A stretch of DNA of 64,000 bases, taken from positions 62,001 through 126,000 of the forward strand of contig SCNS01000005.1 of NCBI GenBank assembly GCA_005503215.1, read 5' to 3'. The position numbers were made by a program, and so were the translations under genes. Positions 27,453 to 36,022 of the stretch are shown in pieces; within the stretch, counting starts at the first letter, position 1; each line of letters begins with the position of its first letter. This DNA is from Sphingomonadaceae bacterium 3R27C6 (lineage in GTDB: Bacteria > Pseudomonadota > Alphaproteobacteria > Sphingomonadales > Sphingomonadaceae). A model generated the notes under the pieces. The model had not been told where the DNA came from and did not search any database. It saw only the letters and a list, made by a program, of their open reading frames with translations.

Positions 27453-27500
27453 GTTAGAGCCCTTGTTGCGGCCTGCCGCCCGGCACGCCCTGACCTGTCG

Positions 27501-28367
27501 TCATTCCTTCGTGCTGGAAGGCGGGGTTTTGCCGCCATCCGTACGCTCCATCTCCCGTTCCATGACACGGCCAATTTCGGAGCGCTGCGACGGGGCGTAG
27601 AGATTGGTGGGGCTGGAATAAAGCCCCTTCAGAAAGCTGAAATCCCATTGGGTCAGCGTGACCGGCACTTCGCTGTCGGCCGCGGCGTCGAGCACCCGCA
27701 GGATCGTCGCAGGCGCCGACGCGTCGATCCGCGCCGGGTCGATCCGTGCCAAAGCGCGCATCGCCGCATAATCGGCGAGTTGGGTGGTCGAAAGCCCCTC
27801 GATCGCCTTGCTTTCCACGACCACGATCGCGGCCATGAACGCCGGCCGCGCCGGCGGGGTGATGCGTGATTCCGCCCGGGTCGAACGATTGATCGGCATG
27901 CCTGCTTCGTTGAATATCGGCCTGCCGTCGCCGTTCACCATTGCCTGAATCTGCCATGCCGTCGCCGGGCCTGGCTGGGCCAAAATGCGCCTGACTTCGG
28001 CCGGGGATCGGTCGCCGAACATATAATAGCGTTTTTTGCCCAGCGCTTCCAGAAAGGCGGCCTTGTCCGGCGTGACCATGACCACAAGATTGGGTTTGCA
28101 GTTCGCCTTTGCCACTTTGAGCCCGACGCCTGCCGCCACGGTCCGGATGCGTTCATTGACGGCTGCACGTTGGGCGTCGGGCATCCCGAAGGCGCCGGGG
28201 CATACCGCCTTTTCGAACCGCGCGATCTGGCCACGCGGCGACGCCTGGGTCAGCGCGCCGACGAAGCTTTCAATCTGTTTCTCGACACCGGTGACGACGA
28301 TCGGTGCATCGCCCTGCGCAGCGGCGGGAACGGCGACAAGAGCAGCGGCGAGAAGCATGAAGCGCAT
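27501..28367 (-). CDS. Exported protein of unknown function, 288 aa
   Basis: Not recognised as a named family. ATG 28367 starts a signal peptide (MLLAAALVAVPAAAQ); a start six codons upstream is less likely. The mature part begins APIVVTGVEKQIESFVGALTQ and contains one Cys pair (VCPGAFG, NCKPNLVVMV), which suggests a periplasmic disulfide. The central VTPDKAAFLEALGKKRYYMFGD and ESRITPPARPAFMAAIVVVES segments look globular. The genes on either side also encode exported proteins on the same strand. Confidence 0.75.
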   Translation of the reverse strand: MRFMLLAAALVAVPAAAQGDAPIVVTGVEKQIESFVGALTQASPRGQIARFEKAVCPGAFGMPDAQRAAVNERIRTVAAGVGLKVAKANCKPNLVVMVTPDKAAFLEALGKKRYYMFGDRSPAEVRRILAQPGPATAWQIQAMVNGDGRPIFNEAGMPINRSTRAESRITPPARPAFMAAIVVVESKAIEGLSTTQLADYAAMRALARIDPARIDASAPATILRVLDAAADSEVPVTLTQWDFSFLKGLYSSPTNLYAPSQRSEIGRVMEREMERTDGGKTPPSSTKE

Positions 28368-28398
28368 GGGCGTCTCCTCCGGCATGGTCGGCTGGGCG

Positions 28399-29253
28399 CT
28401 ATTGCGCCGGACGACAATCCTTCAACCAGATGACATGCTTATATTCGTCGAAATCCTCAACAGTGCCGGTCAGTTTGATGCTCTTGTTCGGCTTGAGCTG
28501 GAGCGAAAAAGCGGCCTGTCCCGGTGCCATGTAACAAACGATGTCGGTCTTGAACGGCGCCTGGTTCGGCAGCCGGATCGCCTGTTCATAGGGCTGGGGG
28601 ATCTTGTAGCCGACGCGAAAATCCTTGCCGTCCTTGGTCACATAATCGACGAGCCCGTCGATCGTGAACTGCTTGCCCTTGTAGCGGGTAAGGATGCCCG
28701 CCGAATTGCGTTCGGTGTCTTTCGACACCTGCTGCGAGAAGCTCAGCGAGTTCATCTTCACCGGCGCGGCGGCGACGGTTGTCGCGGTCGCGCCCTTCTT
28801 GGCGGCGGCGGCACCCGCCTTGCCGCCCTTGATCTGGTTCAAGATGCCGCACATTTCAGCTTTCGCCGCATCGCTGCCGACCGACTGGCCCGCGCGCAAT
28901 TTCGCCTCCATCACCACCGTTCCGATTCCGCCCGTCTGCGTCGCGGTGATCTGGATCGGAAAGGCGCGCACGGTCCCCGTCATCGGCTGTTCGATCAGCA
29001 TCGATCCATATTCGGCCTCGTCGGCCATGATGTCATAACCCTTGGCGGCGACGAGCCCGCGCATCTGGCCGATCGCGACCGCGGGCGGCAGGTCGGCAAC
29101 GGTCACTGCGGCGGTGAAACGCAGCGCCGTAATCGGATTGCCCTTTTTGACGAAGGCTTCCTCGCAGGTCGCGGCGTTGGCGGTGCCTGCTGTAAGGAGG
29201 ATTGCGGCCGGCGCGATGGCGATCGCGAGGCGGGAATAAGTCGTGGTGCGCAT
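28399..29253 (-). CDS. Exported protein with C-terminal OB-fold (tRNA_anti-like) domain
   Basis: A 284-residue protein: signal peptide ending TAGTANA, an N-terminal domain of about 110 residues with a Cys pair (TCEEAF, EMCGIL), an Ala/Lys linker, and a C-terminal domain from about residue 165 (RYKGKQFTIDGLVDYV ... FDEYKHVIWLKDC) with the pattern of the tRNA_anti-like OB fold seen in small exported proteins. Ligand unknown. It ends 31 bases before the start of the 288-aa exported protein, so the two may form an operon. Confidence 0.72.
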   Translation of the reverse strand: MRTTTYSRLAIAIAPAAILLTAGTANAATCEEAFVKKGNPITALRFTAAVTVADLPPAVAIGQMRGLVAAKGYDIMADEAEYGSMLIEQPMTGTVRAFPIQITATQTGGIGTVVMEAKLRAGQSVGSDAAKAEMCGILNQIKGGKAGAAAAKKGATATTVAAAPVKMNSLSFSQQVSKDTERNSAGILTRYKGKQFTIDGLVDYVTKDGKDFRVGYKIPQPYEQAIRLPNQAPFKTDIVCYMAPGQAAFSLQLKPNKSIKLTGTVEDFDEYKHVIWLKDCRPAQ

Positions 29254-29455
29254 GAGTGGCTCCCTGAGATGTTTATGTTATGCGACTTATGTTGTGTGAT
29301 GCGTCTGCCGCAGTGCGTGGCCGCCTGCAATGGCTAAGTTCCCAATATGATGGCGCTTTGGAACGTCGGCATGTTTCTTCGCCGGCCGGCTTGACCTCAA
29401 CTGGACTTCAGCTTTCATAACGCTGGGCAGTTGATTCGCGAACGGAGCTTTGTTC

Positions 29456-30334
29456 ATGCTGCACTATCCCGCTGCCACGCCTGCCGACCCCGCGGATAGC
29501 GAGGCCGTCGCGCCCGCCGCGGCCTTCCTGCCGCGTTATCTGGCGCGGATCGGTTATGCCGGGCCGGTCGCGCCGACGCTCGAAGTGCTCGCTGCGCTGC
29601 AGGCCGCGCATATCGCCGCGATTCCGTTCGAGGCGATCGATGCGCTGACCGGCGCGGGGATCGATATCGGTGCCGCCGCGATCGACGCCAAGCTGATCGG
29701 CCAGCGGCGCGGCGGCTATTGCTTCGAACAGAATGCGCTGTTCCTCCGCGCGCTGCTGGCGATCGGGTTCGACGCCGAGGGGCTGCTCGGCCGGGTGCGC
29801 TGGATGCTGCCCGACGATGCCCCGCCGACCCCGCGCACGCATATGGTGGTGCGGGTGAAGCTGGGTGGGCGGCCCTGGCTCGTCGACGCCGGCTTCGGCG
29901 CGGCGGTCCCGCCGCAGCCGCTGGCGATGGACAGCGAGGAGCCCCAGCCGACGCGGCACGAAAGCTATCGTGTCGTGCGGCACGGCGACGTGTGGCAGGT
30001 CGCGGCGCTGATCGAAGGCGAGTGGCGGACGCTGTACCGGCTCGACCATGTCTCACCGCCGGCGATCGATTATGAAATCGGCAACTGGTACACCTCGGCG
30101 CATCCGGACTCGCATTTCCGCCACCAGCTGATCGCGGCGCGCACGACCGCCGACGCCCGTTACGGCCTGCGCGACAACCGGCTGACGACGCGGCTGACCG
30201 ACGGGCGGATCGACCGGCGCTACCTGACCGCCGACGAGATCGAGCGGACGCTGGCGGAGATTTTCCTGCTGCCGGTGCGGCCGCACTGGCGCGCGGCGAT
30301 CGAACGTGCCGCGACGGCGGAGATCGCCGGCTAG
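29456..30334 (+). CDS. nat: Arylamine N-acetyltransferase
   Basis: Transfers an acetyl group from acetyl-CoA to arylamines and hydrazines by a ping-pong mechanism. The Cys-His-Asp triad is visible: RGGYCFEQN, THMVV and LVDAGFG. At 292 residues the length is usual. ATG 29456 has GGAG 8 bases upstream; the TTG at 29450 is discarded. Stands alone, divergent from the OB-fold protein gene. Confidence 0.95.
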   Translation: MLHYPAATPADPADSEAVAPAAAFLPRYLARIGYAGPVAPTLEVLAALQAAHIAAIPFEAIDALTGAGIDIGAAAIDAKLIGQRRGGYCFEQNALFLRALLAIGFDAEGLLGRVRWMLPDDAPPTPRTHMVVRVKLGGRPWLVDAGFGAAVPPQPLAMDSEEPQPTRHESYRVVRHGDVWQVAALIEGEWRTLYRLDHVSPPAIDYEIGNWYTSAHPDSHFRHQLIAARTTADARYGLRDNRLTTRLTDGRIDRRYLTADEIERTLAEIFLLPVRPHWRAAIERAATAEIAG

Positions 30335-30401
30335 GCCCGCGCGGCTTGACTCGCCTCGGCTATCGCGTTCTCTTGACGGCGAAACAAGGGAGCGCGAGTC
30401 C

Positions 30402-30830
30402 ATGGCCGATAAAGCACCGGTGCTATTGTCCGGCGGCAATCCGCAGATCGCGAAGGGCTATGGTGACGCGCCGGTGCAAGCCTATATCGCCGCGATGCCG
30501 GGGTGGAAGTCGCCTGTCTGGCGCCGGCTCGACAAGCTGATCGAGAAGACCGTCCCGGGCGTCGCGAAGGCGGTCAAATGGAACTCGCCCTTCTATGGTC
30601 CGCCGGGGCAGGGCGACGAGCCGACGCACTGGTTCCTGAGCATCCATTGCTTCGACAAATATATCAAGGTCGCCTTCTTTCGCGGCCAATCACTCGATCC
30701 GGTGCCCCCGGTCGCGTCGAAGAGCGGCGACACGCGCTATTTCCATATCCATGACGACGAACCGGTCGACGAGGCGGCGTTCGCGGACTGGGTGAAACAG
30801 GCCGCGGCGCTGCCGGGCGAGAAAATGTGA
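30402..30830 (+). CDS. DUF1801 domain protein
   Basis: A 142-residue cytoplasmic protein of the DUF1801/YdhG type, with KAVKWNSPFYG, the conserved IHCFDKYIKVAFFRG strand pair and the C-terminal DTRYFHIHDDE and VDEAAFADWVKQAA helix. ATG 30402 begins the conserved region; the longer frame upstream is poor. Ten bases separate it from a second DUF1801 gene, so this is a tandem pair of diverged paralogues in one transcript. Function unknown. Confidence 0.85.
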   Translation: MADKAPVLLSGGNPQIAKGYGDAPVQAYIAAMPGWKSPVWRRLDKLIEKTVPGVAKAVKWNSPFYGPPGQGDEPTHWFLSIHCFDKYIKVAFFRGQSLDPVPPVASKSGDTRYFHIHDDEPVDEAAFADWVKQAAALPGEKM

Positions 30831-30840
30831 GGAGGACAGG

Positions 30841-31236
30841 ATGGCGGCGGACCTGATCGATGCGAAGATCGCGGGGCTCGGCGACTGGCGCGGGGCGACG
30901 CTGGCGAAACTGCGCGCGCTGATCCATGCCGCCGACGCGCAAGTCGAGGAGACGGTGAAGTGGCAGAAGCCGTCGAACCCGTCGGGGGTCCCGGTGTGGG
31001 AGCATGCGGGGATTCTCTGCACGGGTGAGACGTACAAGGACAAGGTCAAGCTGACCTTTGCCAAGGGCGCGGCGCTCGCCGACCCCGCAAAGCTGTTCAA
31101 TTCGAGCCTCGACGGCAACACGCGGCGCGCGATCGATTTGTTCGAGGGCGACAGCGTCGACGAGGCGGCGTTCAAGGCGCTGGTTCGCGCCGCGGTCGAG
31201 GCGAATCTCGAAAAGCCGGCGAAAGCGAAGAAGTAG
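30841..31236 (+). CDS. DUF1801 domain protein, second copy
   Basis: A 131-residue paralogue of the preceding gene: ETVKWQKPSNPSGVPVWEH, GETYKDKVKLTFAKGAAL and a final VDEAAFKALVRAAVEANL helix. Strong GGAGGA ribosome-binding site. A Lys/Ala-rich tail closes it. No catalytic residue is evident. Confidence 0.85.
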   Translation: MAADLIDAKIAGLGDWRGATLAKLRALIHAADAQVEETVKWQKPSNPSGVPVWEHAGILCTGETYKDKVKLTFAKGAALADPAKLFNSSLDGNTRRAIDLFEGDSVDEAAFKALVRAAVEANLEKPAKAKK

Positions 31237-31289
31237 CGTGAAACAGCGGCGGCAAGGGCCCGCCACCGCATCGCGGCAATGATTGCCGG

Positions 31290-31829
31290 CTAGGCCGCCC
31301 TGCAGAATCCGGGTTCGCCGTCGGGCAAGGGCCAGCGGCCATGCACGATATGGTGCGCCTCGCCGGTCACGCTTTCGACAAGCAGCATCTCCGCGGCGGT
31401 CCATTCGACCGGATCGATCGCTTCGGCGCCAAGCCCGTCGCCGCGATAGTTGATCGTGACGTGAAGCTCGGGCGGCAGGTTGAACCATTTGAAATCATGC
31501 CGGTGCAGATATTCGGCAAGTTGCCGCTGGAATTCCCATGCGGCCGTAAGCGGCGCCGAACTTCGCAGCGTCGTCGCCTTGCGGCATTCGATCCGGTCGA
31601 ACCGTACCGGGAAAGCGCCGGCCCTGAAATCGTCCAGCCCGCGGATCACAAGTTCTAGGAAGCCGGCGGGGGCTTCGGCCAGATCGACGAACGCCGCGAG
31701 CGTCATATGCAGCAAATCGGCTCCGCGGCGCCGGTCGTTTCGAGGCAGGGCATCGATGCGCGCTGCGATATCGGCCGGCGGCTTGACCATCAGATAGAGG
31801 GGGCGTCGTGCGAAATTCCTGCGCGGCAT
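31290..31829 (-). CDS. 2H phosphoesterase (2'-5' RNA ligase-like)
   Basis: A 179-residue protein with paired HxTx motifs, LLHMTLAAF and LHVTINYRGD. It shares its framework (RRPLYLMVKPP, LPRNDRRRGADLLH, RFDRIECRKATTLR, GRWPL) with the protein at 36023-36535, so they are paralogues 5 kb apart. Substrate unknown; cyclic or 2'-5' phosphodiester is expected from the superfamily. Confidence 0.8.
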   Translation of the reverse strand: MPRRNFARRPLYLMVKPPADIAARIDALPRNDRRRGADLLHMTLAAFVDLAEAPAGFLELVIRGLDDFRAGAFPVRFDRIECRKATTLRSSAPLTAAWEFQRQLAEYLHRHDFKWFNLPPELHVTINYRGDGLGAEAIDPVEWTAAEMLLVESVTGEAHHIVHGRWPLPDGEPGFCRAA

Positions 31830-31942
31830 GATCGGTTCCTCCTGATGTCGAATCGGCGGGGGTGAGAAAGGCCATTCCTTTAGAACAAATAGAGAACAAA
31901 TTCTAGTGCGCAGATCGCGGATCGGTCGCAGCCCGCCCTTGC

Positions 31943-32068
31943 CTATCCACGCCTGAAAGGCGGCACGCTGTCGAAGATCGGTGCGGGGCGGCGTGGATCG
32001 GACGCGACGGGCGCCGGAGCCGGCGTGGCTTGCGCAGGGAGTTGCAGCGCGCGGCGCGCGAGCTTCAT
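31943..32068 (-). CDS. Possible 41-aa ORF overlapping the YciI fragment
   Basis: A short Ala/Pro-rich frame (MKLARRALQLPAQATPAP ...) whose ATG overlaps the TGA of the interrupted gene upstream in an ATGA arrangement typical of translational coupling. There is no recognisable family, so it may be no more than a chance frame. Confidence 0.25.
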   Translation of the reverse strand: MKLARRALQLPAQATPAPAPVASDPRRPAPIFDSVPPFRRG

Positions 32069-32844
32069 TTCGCCGCCGCGCGCGGACGCGGCAGCGCGGC
32101 GCCGTTCACCATCGGCGGGGCATAAGGGCGAACGGTGCCGGTAAAGATGCCCGCGGCGATCGCAGGGTCGGCGGCGAGGATTGCGTCGGCCGCGGCCTGA
32201 TCGGGCGCGCGCAGCAGGACGAGGCCCGAGTCGGTCCCGACCGGCCCCGCCGCCGCGATGCGACCGTCGCGGAACAGCGCCAGCCAATAGTCGAAATGGG
32301 GCCGCAGTCCCTGTTCGGAAAAGGGCCGTCCGGGTTTCTACGCCCGGCCCGGTGCAAGCGCAAGTGCGAAGAGCGGCGCTGCGACAGCCTCCGTCGCCGG
32401 AGCCGCCGTTACCGCGCCGTCGCGCTTCATATGCCACAGCGCGTTGACGATGATCCAGCGCTCGCCGAACTTGCCCATGTGGAAATAGTCGACGAACCAC
32501 GGGGTTTCGACGCGGACCGCCGCGGCGTTGCCCGCGACGTCGAGGATCTTGCACCCGCGGTTCCACTCGGCGCGCGGGGTCTTGAGCGCGCCGCCCTTGG
32601 TGAGATCGACGAGTTCCTCGCGGCTCATGCGTTGCAGCCCGAGCCGCTCGTCGGGCGTGTCGCCCAGCACGCGGCGCTTGGCGAGATCGGGATGGAGCGC
32701 GCGTTTGACGCGCTCGGCATCACCCTCGAGCTGGCCGTCGACATAGTCGAAACACGTCGCCTCGATCGCCGCGAGGTCGGCGGGGGATGCGGCGGGTGCG
32801 GGCGTTGCGGTCGCGGCGGCGAGGGTGAGCAGGGTCGTCAGCAT
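32065..32844 (-). pseudogene. NTF2-like/YciI fusion split by an amber codon
   Basis: One continuous frame with a single internal TAG at 32338-32340. The first part (168 aa, start ATG 32844 after GGGAG) has a signal peptide and an NTF2-like/lumazine-binding domain (ATCFDYVDGQLEGDAERV ... WIIVNALW). Just before the stop it enters a YciI-type domain (PLFALALAPGRA), and after the TAG the same frame continues without interruption: KPGRPFSEQGL, HFDYWLALFRDGRI, AAGPVGTDSGLVLL, VRPYAPPM and TGA at 32065. The TAG stands where a Trp would fit, so a TGG to TAG change is the simplest reading. The N-terminal domain alone may still be made. Confidence 0.7.
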
Positions 32845-32951
32845 GGCGGCTCCCAAGGTCGGTTTGTCATGGCCAACCTAGCGCGCCGGCTGCGCCTGTC
32901 ACCCTCCTTCGCGTTTGCCGACGCGCCTAGCGGCAGCGCGCCCCGCCGCCG

Positions 32952-33398
32952 TTAGCGGCAGCGCACATTGTCGCGGTCGATCGCGGTGCCGACCGCGGCG
33001 CCGCCGACCGCGCCGAGGATCGTGCCGAGCGTTTCGGAACGGCCCGGTGCGATGACGTTGCCGATCACCGCGCCGGCAATGCCGCCGACGATCAGCCCGG
33101 TCGACCCGTCATTGCGGCGGCAATAATATTTGTCGTCGCGGCCGCGATAGACGCGGTCGTTGTTCGACAGGCGGCGCTCGCGATAGCGGCGGTCGGTGCG
33201 GTAATATTGATCGGCATAATAGCCGCCGTGGCGCGGGTCGGGGCGGTCCCAGTCGTAGCGGCCGTACTGGTCGTAATAGGCACGGTCGTAATAGCCATAG
33301 CCGCCATCGTCATAATTCGAGGCGTAACCGTCGCCGGTGGTGGCACAGCCCGCCAGCGCGGTCGCGGCGGCGAGGGGCAGGATCATCAGCTTGTTCAT
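32952..33398 (-). CDS. Glycine-zipper lipoprotein
   Basis: A 148-residue outer-membrane-type lipoprotein: lipobox ALAGC at residues 14-18, a long Tyr/Asp/Arg-rich middle (DDGGYGYYDRAYYDQYGR region), and a C-terminal glycine-zipper 2TM domain (GLIVGGIAGAVIGNVIA and GTILGAVGGAAVGTAID). ATG 33398 is 8 bases from GGAG; earlier frames are spurious. Related proteins (SlyB/17-kDa antigen-like) help envelope integrity; no specific role can be given. Confidence 0.85.
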   Translation of the reverse strand: MNKLMILPLAAATALAGCATTGDGYASNYDDGGYGYYDRAYYDQYGRYDWDRPDPRHGGYYADQYYRTDRRYRERRLSNNDRVYRGRDDKYYCRRNDGSTGLIVGGIAGAVIGNVIAPGRSETLGTILGAVGGAAVGTAIDRDNVRCR

Positions 33399-33519
33399 CG
33401 ACATCACTCCATCAGGATCGCGTGCCGGGCCAAGCGGGCGGGGCATGCGGCGCCCCTCTGCCGGATAAACCCCTGGAAGCGGGGTGGGTTCCGCGCGTCC
33501 TTGCCACTCAGGGCGCGGG

Positions 33520-33945
33520 CTAATCGGCCGCCTTCGCGCGATCGGGCGACCAGGCGACGGGTTCGAGCGTGCGCGCCGCGACCGATTCGACATATTTGCC
33601 GTCGCGCGCCGCAGTTTCCTTCTTGATCGCGATCCATTCGGGGTCGGCGAGGAAGGCCGCCCACGCGGCGTCCATTGCCCGTGCGTCGGGCCAGTCGAGC
33701 AGATAGACGAACTCGACCTTGTCTTCATGTTCGCTGCGCCAGATCGAGCGCACCGCGAAACCGTGGCGCGCCATGATGCGCAGCGCATGATCGCGGAACC
33801 GGTCGTGGAACACGCGCTCGTTGGCGCGCGGGATTTCGTAGATGCGAAGCTGTTGCAGTGGCGCGGGGTCGGCGGCGAACGCGACGGTGACGGGCGCAAG
33901 CGCGAGGATCGCGGCGATGGCGATGGCAGGAATGGGGGACGGCAT
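33520..33945 (-). CDS. Exported NIPSNAP family protein
   Basis: A 141-residue protein with signal peptide (AIAAILALAPVTVAFA) followed by a NIPSNAP/dimeric alpha-beta barrel domain: QLRIYEIPRANERVFHDRF, then HGFAVRSIWRS and EFVYLLDWPDARAMDAAW. Start at ATG 33945 opens the signal peptide. Function of bacterial exported NIPSNAPs is not known. Confidence 0.85.
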   Translation of the reverse strand: MPSPIPAIAIAAILALAPVTVAFAADPAPLQQLRIYEIPRANERVFHDRFRDHALRIMARHGFAVRSIWRSEHEDKVEFVYLLDWPDARAMDAAWAAFLADPEWIAIKKETAARDGKYVESVAARTLEPVAWSPDRAKAAD

Positions 33946-33974
33946 GGCGGTTTCCTTGACGGGGGAGGAACGGG

Positions 33975-34394
33975 TCAGTCGATGATCGGCGCGCCCTCGG
34001 CCCGCAACCGCGCGAGATTGTCCTTCATCGCCTGCAGTATTTCGGGCGGGTGCGGTTCCCACTCGGCCATCTCGCCGACGATGCGCAGCGGGGCGCGGCT
34101 GCGATAGCTGCGCGTCGGGTTGCCGGGGAATTTCTTGTCGGTGAGGTTGGGGTCGTCGAACCAGTCGCCGGTGGGTTCGACGATATAGATGCGCTCGCGC
34201 CCGTCCCCCGCCGCCAGTTCACAGCCCCAGATCGCGGACTCCAATGCGGCGGAGAAATATATCCACGACATCGGCGCAGCCTGGTAATTGCTGCCCCAGC
34301 CGACGCCAAGCAGGTCGCCGGTGACAAGGTCGGCGCGCGTGCCGTGGTAGAAGGTCGCGCCCATATCAGGGCCGGTGGGGGCGGTGCCCGGCAT
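33975..34394 (-). CDS. arr: Rifampin ADP-ribosyltransferase
   Basis: Transfers ADP-ribose from NAD+ to a hydroxyl of rifamycins, inactivating them. The 139-residue protein follows the Arr pattern throughout: FYHGTRADL, GSNYQ, WIYFSAALESAIWGCELA, IYIVEPTG, DDPNLTDKKFPGNPTRSYR, APLRIVGE and a final WEPHPPEIL. The His (YHGT), Tyr (IYFSA) and Asp (FDDPN) of the active site are all there. ATG 34394 lies 5 bases after the stop of the lipoprotein gene, so it is the second gene of that transcript; ATG 34364 is also possible. Confidence 0.93.
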   Translation of the reverse strand: MPGTAPTGPDMGATFYHGTRADLVTGDLLGVGWGSNYQAAPMSWIYFSAALESAIWGCELAAGDGRERIYIVEPTGDWFDDPNLTDKKFPGNPTRSYRSRAPLRIVGEMAEWEPHPPEILQAMKDNLARLRAEGAPIID

Positions 34395-34399
34395 CGGCG

Positions 34400-34939
34400 T
34401 CAATATTCGTTGCGCGTCGTGCGCAGCGTCGCCTTGCCGTCCTGCCAATTCACCTCGGCGGCGGGTTCGTCGGCCTTGCCCGGCGCGAACAGTTCATAGA
34501 CGACCGTGCCGTCCTCCTGCGTGCTTTCGATGACGCGCGCCGGGGTGAAGGCGTCGGCTGCGGCACTCGCGACCGCGCGCACCGGCGCGGGGGCGTCGGC
34601 CCAGGCGATGTCGCGCTGCATCTCGACGACGCGGTATGTGCCCGCTTCTTCGATCAGGTCGAGCTCGACCGGACTGCCGTCGGGGCGCGTCCCCTCTACG
34701 TCATAGAAGATCTTGCCGTCCCGTTCCTTGCGTTCGGTCTCGGCGATTTTCATGCCGGGTATCTTGGCGAGCACCGCGTCGCGCACGCCCTGCGGCAAGT
34801 TGGCTTCGGCGACCTCGCGAATCTCGGCCGCGGGCCCGTCGGCGAGCACCGATTTTTCGGGCGCCGCCGGAGCTTCCGTCTTGCCGCACCCAGCGATCGC
34901 CAGTACGGCGCCCGCCGTCAGCCAGATCCGTCCACGCAT
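34400..34939 (-). CDS. PepSY-like lipoprotein
   Basis: A 179-residue lipoprotein with lipobox AIAGC (Cys18). The mature part has two repeats of a PepSY-like layout: GVRDAVLAKIPGMKIAETERKE followed by IFYDVEGTRPDGSPVELDL, here given as the segments AVLAKIPGMKIAE and YDVEGTRPDGSPVELDL, then ADAFTPARVIESTQEDGTVVYEL. Such domains usually bind or inhibit partners at the cell surface. It is the first gene of a pair with arr. Confidence 0.75.
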   Translation of the reverse strand: MRGRIWLTAGAVLAIAGCGKTEAPAAPEKSVLADGPAAEIREVAEANLPQGVRDAVLAKIPGMKIAETERKERDGKIFYDVEGTRPDGSPVELDLIEEAGTYRVVEMQRDIAWADAPAPVRAVASAAADAFTPARVIESTQEDGTVVYELFAPGKADEPAAEVNWQDGKATLRTTRNEY

Positions 34940-35017
34940 CGTCGCTCTCCCTATGTTGGTAACCGATGTCAGCCTATCGGCGACGAACGCGCGAGTCGAC
35001 CCGGCGCGGCGCGAAGC

Positions 35018-35326
35018 TCATTCGACATCGTCCGACGGGTCGAGCCGCACTGTCCATTGCGGCTGCCCATGTGGTGACAAAGTGATGTCGTGCGAGGGGA
35101 CCATGTCGGCCCCGGTCTCGATCCAGCCGCGCCCGTCGCACTTGGGGCAGGGCACGCGGATCGAGCGGTGGCTGATAAGGTCGATCTGGCTGTTCCACTG
35201 GCCATGGCCGTTGCAGACCGGGCAGCGCACGTCGAGATCGCCGGTGCGGTGGCGGACCGAAATGCCGTCGAGCGCGTGCGGGTCGCCGGGGCCGGAACAA
35301 TGGACGATGTTCGAGGCGTGGGACAT
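35018..35326 (-). CDS. Small zinc-finger-like protein, CxxCxGxG repeats
   Basis: A 102-residue protein carrying two CxxCxGxG motifs (CPVCNGHG and CPKCDGRG) about 22 residues apart, the spacing of a DnaJ-type zinc finger, without a J domain. It may bind zinc and act as a stand-alone chaperone-like or RNA-associated module. No start-site ambiguity. No known partner in the neighbourhood. Confidence 0.72.
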   Translation of the reverse strand: MSHASNIVHCSGPGDPHALDGISVRHRTGDLDVRCPVCNGHGQWNSQIDLISHRSIRVPCPKCDGRGWIETGADMVPSHDITLSPHGQPQWTVRLDPSDDVE

Positions 35327-35407
35327 GGGGGAAACATATGCCGAGGGGCGGGGGTTGGCAATGCGGGGAGATTCAGGGCCGTCGCACCTTTCGACTTCAA
35401 CCGGGCA

Positions 35408-35989
35408 TCACGCCCTTCCTGGCCGGCGCATCGGCGTCAGGACCGGCGAGGTTCCGGCCTGGATCTCGCCGATGATTTCGAAGCCGAAGCGCTGGTAGAG
35501 CGGGATGTTGCGCGGGTTCGAGCTTTCGAGATAGGCGGGGCGGCCGTCGGCGTCGATGCGCGCGATCGCCGCCTCCATCAGCGCGGTGCCGAGGCCGCGG
35601 CCGCGACACGCCGGATCGGCGGCGATCAGTGGCAGATACCAGTGCGGCTCCTTGAGGTGGAAGCGCTCCATCTGTTCGAAGAGCGCGTCCATTTCGCCCT
35701 TGCGGCTGCCCGGCGTCTGATCGTCCATGATCGCGGCCATCAGCGCGCCGTCGGGCTCGACGCCGGGCGGCAGCCAGGTCGCGACCGCCGCGCCGTCGTC
35801 GGCGACGAACGCCGTCCCATGCTCGAACGCCGCGCCGCCGAAGGCATCGAAGAATTCAAGGCGGCGATCGAGATAGGTCGCGGCGTCGGGCGAGGCCCAG
35901 CGCGCCATCGGGTCGCCCGAAAAGCCGAGCACCAGCGTGTGGAGCAAGCGCACTTTGTCTTCGGGTTTGCCGATACTGATCTTTGCCAT
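35408..35989 (-). CDS. GNAT family N-acetyltransferase
   Basis: A 193-residue acetyl-CoA-dependent acetyltransferase. The acetyl-CoA pyrophosphate loop is PACRGRGLGTALME in motif A, preceded by WYLPLIAADP and followed by LESSNPRNIPLYQRFGFE in motif B. The substrate is not predictable. It ends 418 bases downstream of nothing obvious and is transcribed in the same direction as the 2H gene at 36023, 33 bases away. Confidence 0.9.
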   Translation of the reverse strand: MAKISIGKPEDKVRLLHTLVLGFSGDPMARWASPDAATYLDRRLEFFDAFGGAAFEHGTAFVADDGAAVATWLPPGVEPDGALMAAIMDDQTPGSRKGEMDALFEQMERFHLKEPHWYLPLIAADPACRGRGLGTALMEAAIARIDADGRPAYLESSNPRNIPLYQRFGFEIIGEIQAGTSPVLTPMRRPGRA

Positions 35990-36022
35990 GCTTGCGCTTC
36001 CTTTCCCGCCCGCGCCGCCAAC

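Noticed and set aside
31943..32566. 207-codon minus frame across the NTF2/YciI region
   Set aside because: Most of it is out of frame with the recognisable domains; only the last 41 codons are kept as a doubtful ORF.
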